Shown here piece by piece: positions 1 through 6,261 of a stretch of 15,050 nucleotides of DNA. The translations under genes and the position numbers were made by a program. The stretch comes from Rhodospirillaceae bacterium UBA6608 (lineage in GTDB: Bacteria > Pseudomonadota > Alphaproteobacteria > Rhodospirillales_A > Casp-alpha2). The notes under the pieces were generated by a model. The model saw only the letters and a program-made list of their open reading frames with translations. It made no database searches and was not told the origin of the DNA. Numbering within the stretch: position 1 is the stretch's first letter; the number at the start of each line of letters is the position of its first letter. The stretch is taken from positions 1-15,050 of the forward strand of contig DJHY01000055.1 in assembly GCA_002433335.1 (NCBI GenBank), in the 5' to 3' direction.

Positions 1-859
1 CGGGCCGCGCTTTCATGTCGCCACCGACCAGGGCGGGCAACGAGGCCGAATGATGCGGGTCGCGGAACGGGCGCCGGCGCGATAGGCCCCCGCCCTGAAG
101 CTCTCCGGCCAAGCTCTGAACCATCGAGACCTCCAAAATCTCTTCCGGTTCCAACGGCGGCAGCAGGCCCGGCAGGCGTTGCGCCAACATCGACTTCCCG
201 GCGCCCGGCGGGCCGACCATCAACAGGTTATGCCCCCCGGCGGCGGCAATTTCCAATCCCCGCTTGGCGGTTTCCTGACCCTTGATGTCGGCCAGGTCCG
301 GGTAGTGCACGGCGTCGTCGGCCTGGGGGCGTTCGGGCATCGACAGGATTTGCGCGCCCTTGAAATGATTGACCAGGGACAACAGGTCGCGGGGGGCGAG
401 AATGTCCGCGCCACCGGCCCAGGCGGCTTCGCCCCCTTGCGGGCCCGGACAAATCAGGCCCAGACCCCGGGCGTTGGCATGAACGGCGGCGGGCAGAACA
501 CCGGCAACCGGGGCCAAGGCGCCGTCCAGCGCCAGTTCGCCAAGGACGAGGTAGCGTGACATTTCTTCAGCGGGCAGAACGTCCATTGCGGTCAACATGG
601 CCAGGGCGATGGGCAGGTCGAAATGGCTGCCTTCCTTTTGCAGGTCCGCCGGGGCCAGGTTGACGGTGATGCGCTTGGGCGGCAGGGCCAGCCCCATGGC
701 ATGTAGGGCGGCGCGCACCCGTTCGCGGCTTTCGGCGACGGCTTTGTCCGGTAATCCGACTACGGAAAAGGCGGGCAGGCCGCCCGCCATTTGTACTTGA
801 ACGTCCACGTCCAGAACCTCGATGCCCTGAAACGCGACGGTGGCAATGCGTGCGACCAT
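1..859 (-). CDS. comM: ComM/YifB-family Mg-chelatase-like AAA+ ATPase, N-terminal part (runs off left edge)
   Basis: The frame is open from an ATG at 859 to the left edge and gives 286 codons, so the C-terminal half is missing. Seen: an N-terminal ChlI-like region beginning MVARIATVAF with the family signatures FSVVGLPDKAVAESRERVR (31-49) and KRITVNLAPADLQKEGSHFDLP (62-83); a Walker A motif GPPGAGKS (216-223) inside the AAA+ core; and PFRDPHHSASLPALVGG (264-280), close to the conserved PFRxPHHSxS block. A purine-rich AGGAAAAGGAA lies about 12 nt before the ATG. Known: ComM is a hexameric helicase that promotes branch migration when foreign DNA is integrated during natural transformation, and it also occurs in species not known to be competent. 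The gene is transcribed away from ompW. Full members have about 500 residues, so nothing suggests a pseudogene beyond the window cut. Confidence 0.95.
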   Translation of the reverse strand, partial: MVARIATVAFQGIEVLDVDVQVQMAGGLPAFSVVGLPDKAVAESRERVRAALHAMGLALPPKRITVNLAPADLQKEGSHFDLPIALAMLTAMDVLPAEEMSRYLVLGELALDGALAPVAGVLPAAVHANARGLGLICPGPQGGEAAWAGGADILAPRDLLSLVNHFKGAQILSMPERPQADDAVHYPDLADIKGQETAKRGLEIAAAGGHNLLMVGPPGAGKSMLAQRLPGLLPPLEPEEILEVSMVQSLAGELQGGGLSRRRPFRDPHHSASLPALVGGDMKARP

Positions 860-1141
860 TTCGGCGCGTCGTTCCTTTTCCTCTTTCGCGCCGACGGATG
901 TCTGACGCTCCCCGTGTTTACAAATACCTTATTCACGGAAAAGAGGAACCCCTCGTAACGTCGGCCTATGCGTTCGGTCCCGGGCCGATCCCAATTCGGC
1001 GCAACCCCAATCTACGTAAGGGATTATGTAAAAATGCTTGCGCTTGCCACAATTTCGTCTTATTCCACAATTTCCTTGGGGATTTTTAAATCGTGCAGCC
1101 TTGAACAGTTCTAGCTTCGAATAGCTCTAAGGATTTCGAAC
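860..1141. other. Divergent intergenic region comM/ompW
   Basis: This 282-bp spacer separates the divergent comM and ompW starts, so it should hold both promoters. It is more AT-rich than the flanking genes, notably at 1021-1090. A 79-codon plus-strand frame crosses part of it but has no recognisable features and looks like chance. Loose symmetry is visible: CCGTG (912-916) with CACGG (934-938), and TTCGAA twice (1116-1121 and 1135-1140). I could not pick a convincing comM promoter. Confidence 0.6.
1038..1066 (+). promoter_or_regulatory. Candidate sigma70-type promoter for ompW
   Basis: TTGCGC (1038-1043) and TATTCC (1061-1066) are 17 bp apart in the AT-rich part of the spacer, about 75 bp before the ompW start. 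The match to TTGACA/TATAAT is modest. The 10-bp word CCACAATTTC occurs at 1047-1056 and 1065-1074, inside and overlapping this region. The assignment is inferred from spacing only. Confidence 0.3.
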
Positions 1142-1771
1142 ATGCGGTCTATGTTTTTGGGTTTTCTTGCCCTGACCCTCATCAGCGGCATTGCGGCCCC
1201 CGTTAAAGCGGGAGAGGCCGGTGATCTTCTCGTCCGTTTGCGCGGCATCGGTTTCATGACCGATACCAGCGGCACCACCGATGCGCTGGGCGGCAACGCC
1301 AGCACGACCAACGATTACGTGCCGGAATTGGACTTCACCTATTTCTTCACCAAGAACATCTCGGCCGAGCTGATCCTGGCGACGACCAAGCACAAGGTGA
1401 AGGTCAAGGATTCGACCAGTGGTGATTTGGACCTGGGTACGGTCTGGGCTCTGCCCCCGGTGCTGACCCTGCAGTACCACTTCAATCCGGACGGAAAGTG
1501 GAAGCCGTATGTCGGCGCGGGCATCAACTACACCATCACCTATAAGCATGGTACGGGCCCGAGCGTTCAGAACGTCTCGTACAGCGACGAATTCGGTTAC
1601 GCCTTCCAGGCTGGTCTCGATTATCAAATCGACGACAAATGGTCGGTCAACTTCGACCTCAAGAAGGTCTTCGTTTCGACCGACATCAAAGCCAACGGCG
1701 GTGCCGTCAATGCAAAGGGGACGGACCTCGACCCCTGGGTGATCGGTATCGGCGTCGGTTACACCTTCTGA
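1142..1771 (+). CDS. ompW: OmpW family outer-membrane beta-barrel protein
   Basis: A 209-residue protein, the usual size for OmpW. Residues 1-23 form a signal peptide: R2, a hydrophobic stretch MFLGFLALTLISGIAAP, then VKA with likely cleavage after A23. The mature part alternates polar and apolar residues as in an eight-stranded barrel. It contains the family-like stretches LRGIGFM (33-39), VPELDFTYFFTKNISAELI and PVLTLQYHFNPDGKWKPYVG, and ends GVGYTF, with the C-terminal Phe used by the BAM machinery. AAGGA at 1129-1133 lies 8 nt before the ATG. Known: OmpW forms a small barrel with a hydrophobic channel, linked to stress and to uptake of small apolar molecules; the substrate here is unknown. 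It is monocistronic, with its probable terminator at 1841-1868. Related small porin-like barrels are an alternative, but OmpW fits best. Confidence 0.9.
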   Translation: MRSMFLGFLALTLISGIAAPVKAGEAGDLLVRLRGIGFMTDTSGTTDALGGNASTTNDYVPELDFTYFFTKNISAELILATTKHKVKVKDSTSGDLDLGTVWALPPVLTLQYHFNPDGKWKPYVGAGINYTITYKHGTGPSVQNVSYSDEFGYAFQAGLDYQIDDKWSVNFDLKKVFVSTDIKANGGAVNAKGTDLDPWVIGIGVGYTF

Positions 1772-1802
1772 TCAGGGCGTATTGCTCGACAGATTTCGGC
1801 GA

Positions 1803-1833
1803 CCCGGGGTTTGGCGTCAGTCCAAATCCCGGG
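1803..1833. repeat. 12-bp inverted repeat at the ompW/sixA convergent junction
   Basis: Positions 1803-1814 pair with 1822-1833 over 12 bp, including one G-T wobble, around a 7-nt loop. The sixA stop codon (1817-1819) sits in the loop. Neither strand has a T-run after the stem, so it is not a classic intrinsic terminator. It could block 3' exonucleases or act with a termination factor on either transcript. Confidence 0.6.
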
Positions 1834-2332
1834 GCCGCTTGAACCGGCGCAATTCGCCGGTTTCTTCCTGAATTTCCGGCCATGTCTCGGCGTCGAACCG
1901 TAGTTCCGCCAGCGCACCCGTCGGAAACTTCTCCATCATCCGTTTTATCGCCTTGGTCTTGCCGCCGCCGGTCAACAGATGGGCCAGGTTCTCCATGCCC
2001 GGATTATGGCCGATCACCATCAGGCGCGACCATTCCGCTGGGGTTTTCCGGATCAGCGCCAACAGGCTCGTGGCTGCGGCTTCGTATATACCCTTGCGAA
2101 AGCGGACCGGTGGCGGGGCATCCCATTGCGCGGCGGTCAGGGCCCAGGTCTCCCGCGTGCGCCGGGCGCTGGAACACAGCACCAGATCGGGCACCAGCCC
2201 CTTCGCCGCCATGTAGCGCGCCATGCGCGGTGCGGCTTTGCGCCCGCGCAGCGCCAACGGGCGGTCAAAGTCCTCGACCCAGGGGTCGTCCCAATCGGAT
2301 TTCACATGCCGCAGAAGAAACAGCGTCTTCAT
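1817..2332 (-). CDS. sixA: SixA-like histidine phosphatase
   Basis: A 171-residue protein of the histidine phosphatase superfamily. It opens MKTLFLLRHVKSDW, where R8-H9 is the start of the RHG-type motif (RHxKS in this branch) and H9 is the expected phospho-acceptor. CSSARRTRETW (53-63) supplies the conserved Arg of the second motif, E83 lies in the position of the acid, and GHNPGME (108-114) gives the second active-site His, H109. Known: E. coli SixA removes phosphate from a histidine of a phosphotransfer protein; other members act on small phosphoesters, so the substrate here cannot be stated. AGAGG lies just before the ATG. It is last in the minus-strand run, 25 bp after the dienelactone hydrolase stop, and convergent with ompW. 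The family call is strong; the symbol follows similarity only. Confidence 0.88.
   Translation of the reverse strand: MKTLFLLRHVKSDWDDPWVEDFDRPLALRGRKAAPRMARYMAAKGLVPDLVLCSSARRTRETWALTAAQWDAPPPVRFRKGIYEAAATSLLALIRKTPAEWSRLMVIGHNPGMENLAHLLTGGGKTKAIKRMMEKFPTGALAELRFDAETWPEIQEETGELRRFKRPRDLD
1841..1868 (+). terminator. Probable intrinsic terminator of ompW inside the 3' end of sixA
   Basis: AACCGGCG (1842-1849) and CGCCGGTT (1855-1862) form a perfect 8-bp stem with the 5-nt loop CAATT, extendable by a G-T pair. TTTCTTCC follows on the plus strand. The stem and pyrimidine tail suit termination of ompW transcripts about 70-95 nt after its stop. The site lies within the last codons of sixA on the other strand. 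The T-run is interrupted, so its strength is uncertain. Confidence 0.6.
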
Positions 2333-2357
2333 GGCGGACCTCTTTGCCTTTCGGTGT

Positions 2358-3125
2358 CTACCGGCGGCTTCGCGGCGCTCTCGGCTTCAGGTTGCGCGCC
2401 CAAAGATCGAACAGCATGTCCCAGGCGGCCTCTGCCTGCACCGGGGTATGAACAGGCCGCTCGACGAACTGAAATCCGTGCCCGGTCCCTTTCGGCTGCA
2501 CGACCGTCGCGTTGACCTTGGTCTTCTTGATCGCTTTCTTCAGGGTTTCGACCGTCGTCTGCGGTACATGCGCGTCGGTCTCGGCGAACACGAACAGAAG
2601 CTCACCCTGAACCTTGTCCAACAACAGGTGCGGGGAATCTTCCTGATCCGTCACGATCCCGACGCCGTACATCGAGGCGGCGGCCTTGATCCGGCTAGGG
2701 AAGCGACCGGCGACGGTGGCGACGTAGCGACCGCTCATGCAATGCCCGACGCAGCCGACAGGCCCGGCGGTGACTTCGCCCTGGCCGTCGAGAAACGCCA
2801 ATAGTCCCGCGGTGTCGTCGGCGACGTCGGCGTTGGTCAGGGAATCCATGGCGGCGCGAAACACATTGGTCATGGCGTCGGTGCGGCGCGACAGATCGAG
2901 GCGGATGGTGCCCAGGCGGTAATACATGTCCGGGACAATGCAGTAATAGCCGGCCTTGGCGATGCGCCGGGCCATCTGGCAAAGCTCTTCGCGGAAACCG
3001 GGGGCATCCATATAGAAGATGATCGCCGGTACGGGCGTTTCGGCGGCGCATTCCGGCCAGGCGGCGAAAGCAGGCATGCGTCCGTATCGGGTCGAGACCT
3101 CGACCATTGCGTCTTTGAGCGCCAT
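2358..3125 (-). CDS. Dienelactone hydrolase family protein (alpha/beta hydrolase)
   Basis: A 255-residue alpha/beta hydrolase. The family's Cys-Asp-His triad is visible: nucleophile C129 in VGHCMSG (126-132), where the elbow carries Cys rather than Ser, D184 in AETDAHVP (181-188), and H216 in GTGHGFQF (213-220). Known: this family hydrolyses dienelactones in aromatic degradation, but many members are general carboxylesterase-like enzymes of unknown substrate; no aromatic-degradation genes are nearby. I chose the ATG at 3125 (MALKDAMVEV) because GGGAGGAT lies 5 nt upstream. The frame extends to an ATG at 3179, which would overlap the 3' end of gshB and adds a charged non-family segment. It lies 26 bp after gshB and 25 bp before sixA, so it is probably cotranscribed with both. 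Confidence 0.9.
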   Translation of the reverse strand: MALKDAMVEVSTRYGRMPAFAAWPECAAETPVPAIIFYMDAPGFREELCQMARRIAKAGYYCIVPDMYYRLGTIRLDLSRRTDAMTNVFRAAMDSLTNADVADDTAGLLAFLDGQGEVTAGPVGCVGHCMSGRYVATVAGRFPSRIKAAASMYGVGIVTDQEDSPHLLLDKVQGELLFVFAETDAHVPQTTVETLKKAIKKTKVNATVVQPKGTGHGFQFVERPVHTPVQAEAAWDMLFDLWARNLKPRAPRSRR

Positions 3126-3151
3126 CCTATCCTCCCGGTTGTCGCGGCTTG

Positions 3152-4090
3152 TTAAACCCGTGCTTCGATCGCGTCCCAAATGTCGCTTTCCAGGCAGACC
3201 CCGTCAAAGCGGTTGATCTCCTGCAACCCGGTCGGCGAGGTCACGTTGATTTCCGTCAGGTAGCCGCCGATCACGTCGATCCCGACGAAGATCAGGCCAC
3301 GGGCCTTCAGCTCCGGCCCCAGGGCGGCGCAAATTTCGCGTTCCCGTTCGGTCAGCTCGGATTTCAGCGGCTGTCCCCCGACATGCATGTTCGATCGGGA
3401 TTCACCCGCCGCCGGCACACGGTTGACCGCGCCCGCGACTTCACCGTCGATCAGGATGATGCGTTTGTCGCCCTGCCGCACGTCCTTCAAGTAGGCCTGA
3501 ACAATGATCGGCTCGCGGAACATCTGGGTGAACATTTCCAACAGCGAGTTCAGGTTTTCGTCGTCGGGTTTGATGTGAAACACCCCGGCCCCGCCGTTGC
3601 CGTAGAGCGGTTTGACGATGATGTCCTTGTGCTCTTCCCGGAACGCCAGGATGTCTTTGCGGTTGGTCGCGATCAGGGTCGGCGGCATGAATTGCGCGAA
3701 CCGGGTCACGAACAGCTTTTCGGGGGCGTTGCGAACCTCGGCCGGATTGTTGACGACCAGGGTCTTGGGATGAACCATCTCCAACAAATGGGTCGCGGTG
3801 ATATAGGCCATGTCGAACGGCGGGTCCTGACGCATCAGAACCACGTCGACGTCGGCCAGATCGATGGCCTGCTTTTCGCCCAGGGTGAAGTGGTTGCCCT
3901 TTTCGCGGCGAACTTCCATCGGCTCGGCCCAGGCGGTCACCCGCCCGTGCTGATAGGCCAGATCGCCCGGGAGGTAATGCAGCAGCTTGTGGCCGCGCTT
4001 TTGCGCCTCCAGCGCCATGACGAACGTGCTGTCGCCGTTGATGTCGATAGACGACACGTGATCCATCTGGATCGCCACGGTAAGCGCCAT
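3152..4090 (-). CDS. gshB: Glutathione synthetase
   Basis: A 312-residue ATP-grasp ligase of normal GshB length. It joins gamma-glutamylcysteine and glycine, using ATP, in the cytoplasm: the second step of glutathione synthesis. Diagnostic stretches are present: [19 protein letters not shown] (86-104), [13 protein letters not shown] (114-126), the glycine-rich loop [11 protein letters not shown] (160-170), [17 protein letters not shown] (223-239) and the metal/substrate-binding [14 protein letters not shown] (279-292). AAAGGACT lies 7 nt before the ATG. It follows the SirB1-like gene by 54 bp and precedes the hydrolase gene by 26 bp. gshB near yraN and rsmI is a familiar alphaproteobacterial arrangement. 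gshA is not in the window. Confidence 0.97.
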   Translation of the reverse strand: MALTVAIQMDHVSSIDINGDSTFVMALEAQKRGHKLLHYLPGDLAYQHGRVTAWAEPMEVRREKGNHFTLGEKQAIDLADVDVVLMRQDPPFDMAYITATHLLEMVHPKTLVVNNPAEVRNAPEKLFVTRFAQFMPPTLIATNRKDILAFREEHKDIIVKPLYGNGGAGVFHIKPDDENLNSLLEMFTQMFREPIIVQAYLKDVRQGDKRIILIDGEVAGAVNRVPAAGESRSNMHVGGQPLKSELTEREREICAALGPELKARGLIFVGIDVIGGYLTEINVTSPTGLQEINRFDGVCLESDIWDAIEARV

Positions 4091-4144
4091 GGGATAGTCC
4101 TTTCTGATCGGCCGGGAGTGAGATGAAGGGAACGAACCGGCGGC

Positions 4145-5011
4145 CTAATTTAGCTTCGCGCGCAAATCCTGCAACAGCAACGAAGTCTCATAGCCGCTTT
4201 CTTCGCCGGGGGAATGCTTCAGATATTCCTCCAACTGTTTGATCGCGATGCCGATGCGGTCCAGGCGGGCGTTGACGATACCGGCTTCGCGCCACAGGTA
4301 CCCGGTGGCGGGCGCGAACATCAGCATCAGGTCCAGGGTCTCGGCGGCGGCGGTCAGTTGGTCGCGTTGAACCTGCCGGGCGCGGATATTGTCTTCCAGC
4401 CGCAGAACCACGCGCCGCGCGCTCATTTCGGCCAGGTAATGAGGCTGCAATTCAGCCTTGGCCCCGGCCATGCTCTTCAGCATCACGCGCAATTCCGGCG
4501 GGTTCATGACACGGCCGTCTTCGTACAGGTCAAGGATCATCCGTTCGTCCCGGTCTTCCAGGCGAACAAGGAACCGGCCCGGGAAATCAATCCCGACTAT
4601 GGACCAGCCCAGGCGGCGGCAGACATCCATGTAGATAATGCCCAAGGCCACCGGCAGACCGCGCCGCGTGTCGATCACCCGCGACAGGTCGGCGGCATCC
4701 AAATCGTCGAACACGCTTTCATCGCCGCCGTAGCCGTAGCGCCGGGCGATAACCTGGACCAGGGCTTCACGTTTGGTCTCAAGCGAGACCGGCTCACCCC
4801 CGGCATAGGCGCCGACATCCGCGGCCAGCCGCTCAAGGTGACGTTTGTAGGGCCCTTGGTTCAGGCCGGGATTGCGCGCTTCGGCAAGATCCAGCGCCGC
4901 CGAGACCATGGGAAAACGATCATCCGGCAGGGCCCCATAGGCGGCCAGGCGGGCGCGGGGTTCTGCCTCAAGCTCCAACAGGCGGTCTTCCAGGTAGTCT
5001 TCGGCGATCAC
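4145..5011 (-). CDS. SirB1-like protein: degenerate transglutaminase-like domain plus TPR-type tail
   Basis: A 288-residue protein matching the SirB1/transglutaminase-like family. The core is RGLPVALGIIYMDVCRRLG (117-135) followed by IDFPGRFLVRL (141-151) and MILDLYEDGRVMNP (158-171). The C-terminal third (about 200-288) is helical, with TPR-like repeats ending KQLEEYLKHSPG. The nucleophilic Cys is absent from the usual place, as in much of this family. From memory the motif usually reads PGHF with a His; here it is PGRF (R146). A scaffold role is therefore more likely than catalysis. The start is GTG: an in-frame TGA lies two codons upstream, and the first purine-rich AAAGG is about 12-15 nt away. 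It begins 3 bp after the BON-lipoprotein stop, implying translational coupling. The biochemical function is unknown. Confidence 0.85.
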   Translation of the reverse strand: MIAEDYLEDRLLELEAEPRARLAAYGALPDDRFPMVSAALDLAEARNPGLNQGPYKRHLERLAADVGAYAGGEPVSLETKREALVQVIARRYGYGGDESVFDDLDAADLSRVIDTRRGLPVALGIIYMDVCRRLGWSIVGIDFPGRFLVRLEDRDERMILDLYEDGRVMNPPELRVMLKSMAGAKAELQPHYLAEMSARRVVLRLEDNIRARQVQRDQLTAAAETLDLMLMFAPATGYLWREAGIVNARLDRIGIAIKQLEEYLKHSPGEESGYETSLLLQDLRAKLN

Positions 5012-5014
5012 GGA

Positions 5015-5695
5015 TCAGGATGCCTTTCCGTCTGCGGGCTTTTCAGCTTCCGGCGCCTTGATCTGCACGTGGTTGACCACGTCGCGGACGCGGGACACGG
5101 CGCGGGCGTGGCCCAGCACGCGGTTCAGTTCGGCCTGGCTTTGCGCCTGACCCAACAGGTAAACCACACCGTTTTCCGTTTCGATAATGTAATTGATTGC
5201 CTGGACGTCCTTGTCGAACGTCATTTTCGCCGTCAGTTGGGCGGAAATCCAGCTATCGACGGCGCTGTCCACGACCGAGCTGTCGCCGACGCTCAGTTCG
5301 TTGATGACCTCGTCGATGCCTTCCACTTCCCAGGTCAGGCGCACGGCCTTGGCGCGGATGTCCTCGGATTTGACGGTGCCGGTCAGCATGGCCCGGCGGT
5401 TGTAGACTTTGACGCTGGCATCGACGGCCAGGGTATCGCCGGTTTCCAAATCGTAGTTCAGCCATTTACCGCGTACCCGGGTGGCCAGGCCGGCATCACG
5501 AGCCACGCCTTGCACACCCCGGTCGTCCATGGCGGCAACGCCCACGGTCGCCCCGGCCCCGACGGCGGCCCCGACGCAGCCGCTCAACCCCGCGGCCAGT
5601 CCGCCGCACAGAACCAGGGCGGCCAGAAGGCGACTTGGGTTCAGGCGGGCGGGCTTATGGCGAAATTCGAGGGTGGAATGTGTCGTCGAAACCAT
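5015..5695 (-). CDS. dolP: BON-domain lipoprotein, DolP (YraP)-like
   Basis: A 226-residue protein. Residues 1-40 form a lipoprotein signal: basic n-region with R and K, hydrophobic LLAALVLCGGLAAG, lipobox LSGC and acylated Cys40. A Gly/Ala-rich segment follows (41-56). Two BON domains then follow in series, roughly 66-135 (VKVYNRRAMLTGTV, then WEVEGIDEVINEL) and 144-215 (ISAQLTAKMTF, then VYLLGQAQSQAELNRV, VRDVVNHVQI). The tail is charged. Known: E. coli DolP is an outer-membrane lipoprotein with two BON domains that binds anionic phospholipid, supports outer-membrane integrity and acts near the BAM complex. Here it leads the minus-strand run with SirB1-like, gshB, hydrolase and sixA. AAGGAGA lies about 10 nt before the ATG. 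The nearby yraN, rsmI and lpoA-like genes reinforce the call. Confidence 0.88.
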   Translation of the reverse strand: MVSTTHSTLEFRHKPARLNPSRLLAALVLCGGLAAGLSGCVGAAVGAGATVGVAAMDDRGVQGVARDAGLATRVRGKWLNYDLETGDTLAVDASVKVYNRRAMLTGTVKSEDIRAKAVRLTWEVEGIDEVINELSVGDSSVVDSAVDSWISAQLTAKMTFDKDVQAINYIIETENGVVYLLGQAQSQAELNRVLGHARAVSRVRDVVNHVQIKAPEAEKPADGKAS

Positions 5696-5737
5696 GGCGG
5701 TGCATTCTCCTTCGGTCGGCGGGCTTGGCCGGGCCGC

Positions 5738-5765
5738 ATTCTATCCGCGCGGCCATGCCGGACAA
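5738..5765 (-). promoter_or_regulatory. Candidate promoter for the dolP-sirB1-gshB-hydrolase-sixA run
   Basis: Read on the minus strand, TTGTCC (5765-5760) and TAGAAT (5743-5738) are separated by 16 bp. TAGAAT is close to the sigma70 -10 consensus. Transcription would begin near 5731, giving a leader of about 35 nt. The inverted repeat at 5773-5794 lies immediately upstream. Confidence 0.4.
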
Positions 5766-5772
5766 AGCCCTC

Positions 5773-5794
5773 ATGGGACCAACTTCGTTCCCAT
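5773..5794. repeat. Inverted repeat ATGGGA-N10-TCCCAT upstream of the dolP promoter
   Basis: ATGGGA (5773-5778) and TCCCAT (5789-5794) are exact reverse complements with centres 16 bp apart. Relative to the predicted start near 5731 the palindrome covers about -42 to -63, where activators often bind. No T-run follows, so a terminator of yraN is unlikely. No known regulator is assigned. Confidence 0.4.
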
Positions 5795-5880
5795 TTAAGT
5801 GGATGAATTGTGGATACCAACAGGGTGGGCGGCGATTTTGCGGATTTCGTGGCGCTGAGGCGGCGGAAACCTAGCGGAAA

Positions 5881-6261
5881 TCAATCCAATCCGGGCCGCC
5901 AGGCATCTTTCATGTGATGCAGACGCCAGCTTCCGGCGGCGGCAATCAGGTCGAATCGCCAGTTCAGGTCGGCCAGGTCCGGCCGACTGCGGACGAAAGC
6001 CCCGGCAGCGCGGGCGATGCGCTGCCGCTGGCGGGGCGTTAGGGATTCCAGGGCGCTTGTTCGGTCGTGGCGGGCCTTGACCTCGATGAACGCCAGGGTC
6101 TTTCCCCGGCGGGCGATCAGGTCGATCTCGCCGACCGGCGTGCGCGCCCGGTGGGCCAGGATACGGTAGCCTTTCACCATCAACAGTAGGCTCGCCAGCC
6201 GCTCGGCGCTTCGGCCGCGTGCTTCGGCGCGTTGCCGTTTATCCGGCGGAGTCGTGCTCAC
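5881..6261 (-). CDS. yraN: YraN/UPF0102 family nuclease-fold protein
   Basis: A 126-residue protein of typical UPF0102 length. It carries the restriction-endonuclease-like signature: GEIDLIARRGKTLAFIEVKAR (44-64), with E45, D47, E60 and K62 in the D-(E)xK arrangement. A helical start (RAEARGRSAERLASLLL) and the C-terminal WRFDLIAA complete the family pattern. Its cellular role is not established. The frame is open far upstream, to 6807, but that part is the shadow of rsmI. The start chosen is the GTG at 6261 (MSTTPPDKRQ), because it overlaps the rsmI stop as GTGA, a standard coupling arrangement, and because family similarity begins just after it. A 185-bp spacer follows before the next minus-strand gene. 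Confidence 0.92.
   Translation of the reverse strand: MSTTPPDKRQRAEARGRSAERLASLLLMVKGYRILAHRARTPVGEIDLIARRGKTLAFIEVKARHDRTSALESLTPRQRQRIARAAGAFVRSRPDLADLNWRFDLIAAAGSWRLHHMKDAWRPGLD

Noticed and set aside
850..1089. 79-codon plus-strand frame in the comM/ompW spacer
   Set aside because: It begins inside comM, has no convincing ribosome-binding site and resembles no known small protein. The region is better explained as promoter DNA.
3149..4126. 325-codon open frame on the plus strand opposite gshB
   Set aside because: It is the antisense shadow of a clear glutathione synthetase. Its Asp/His/Gln/Val-rich composition is typical of such shadows.
4214..5806. 530-codon open frame on the plus strand opposite the SirB1-like and BON genes
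   Set aside because: It covers two recognisable genes plus their promoter. Its composition (many Gln, His, Gly, Val) is that of reverse-complemented GC-rich coding DNA, and it has no domain I recognise.
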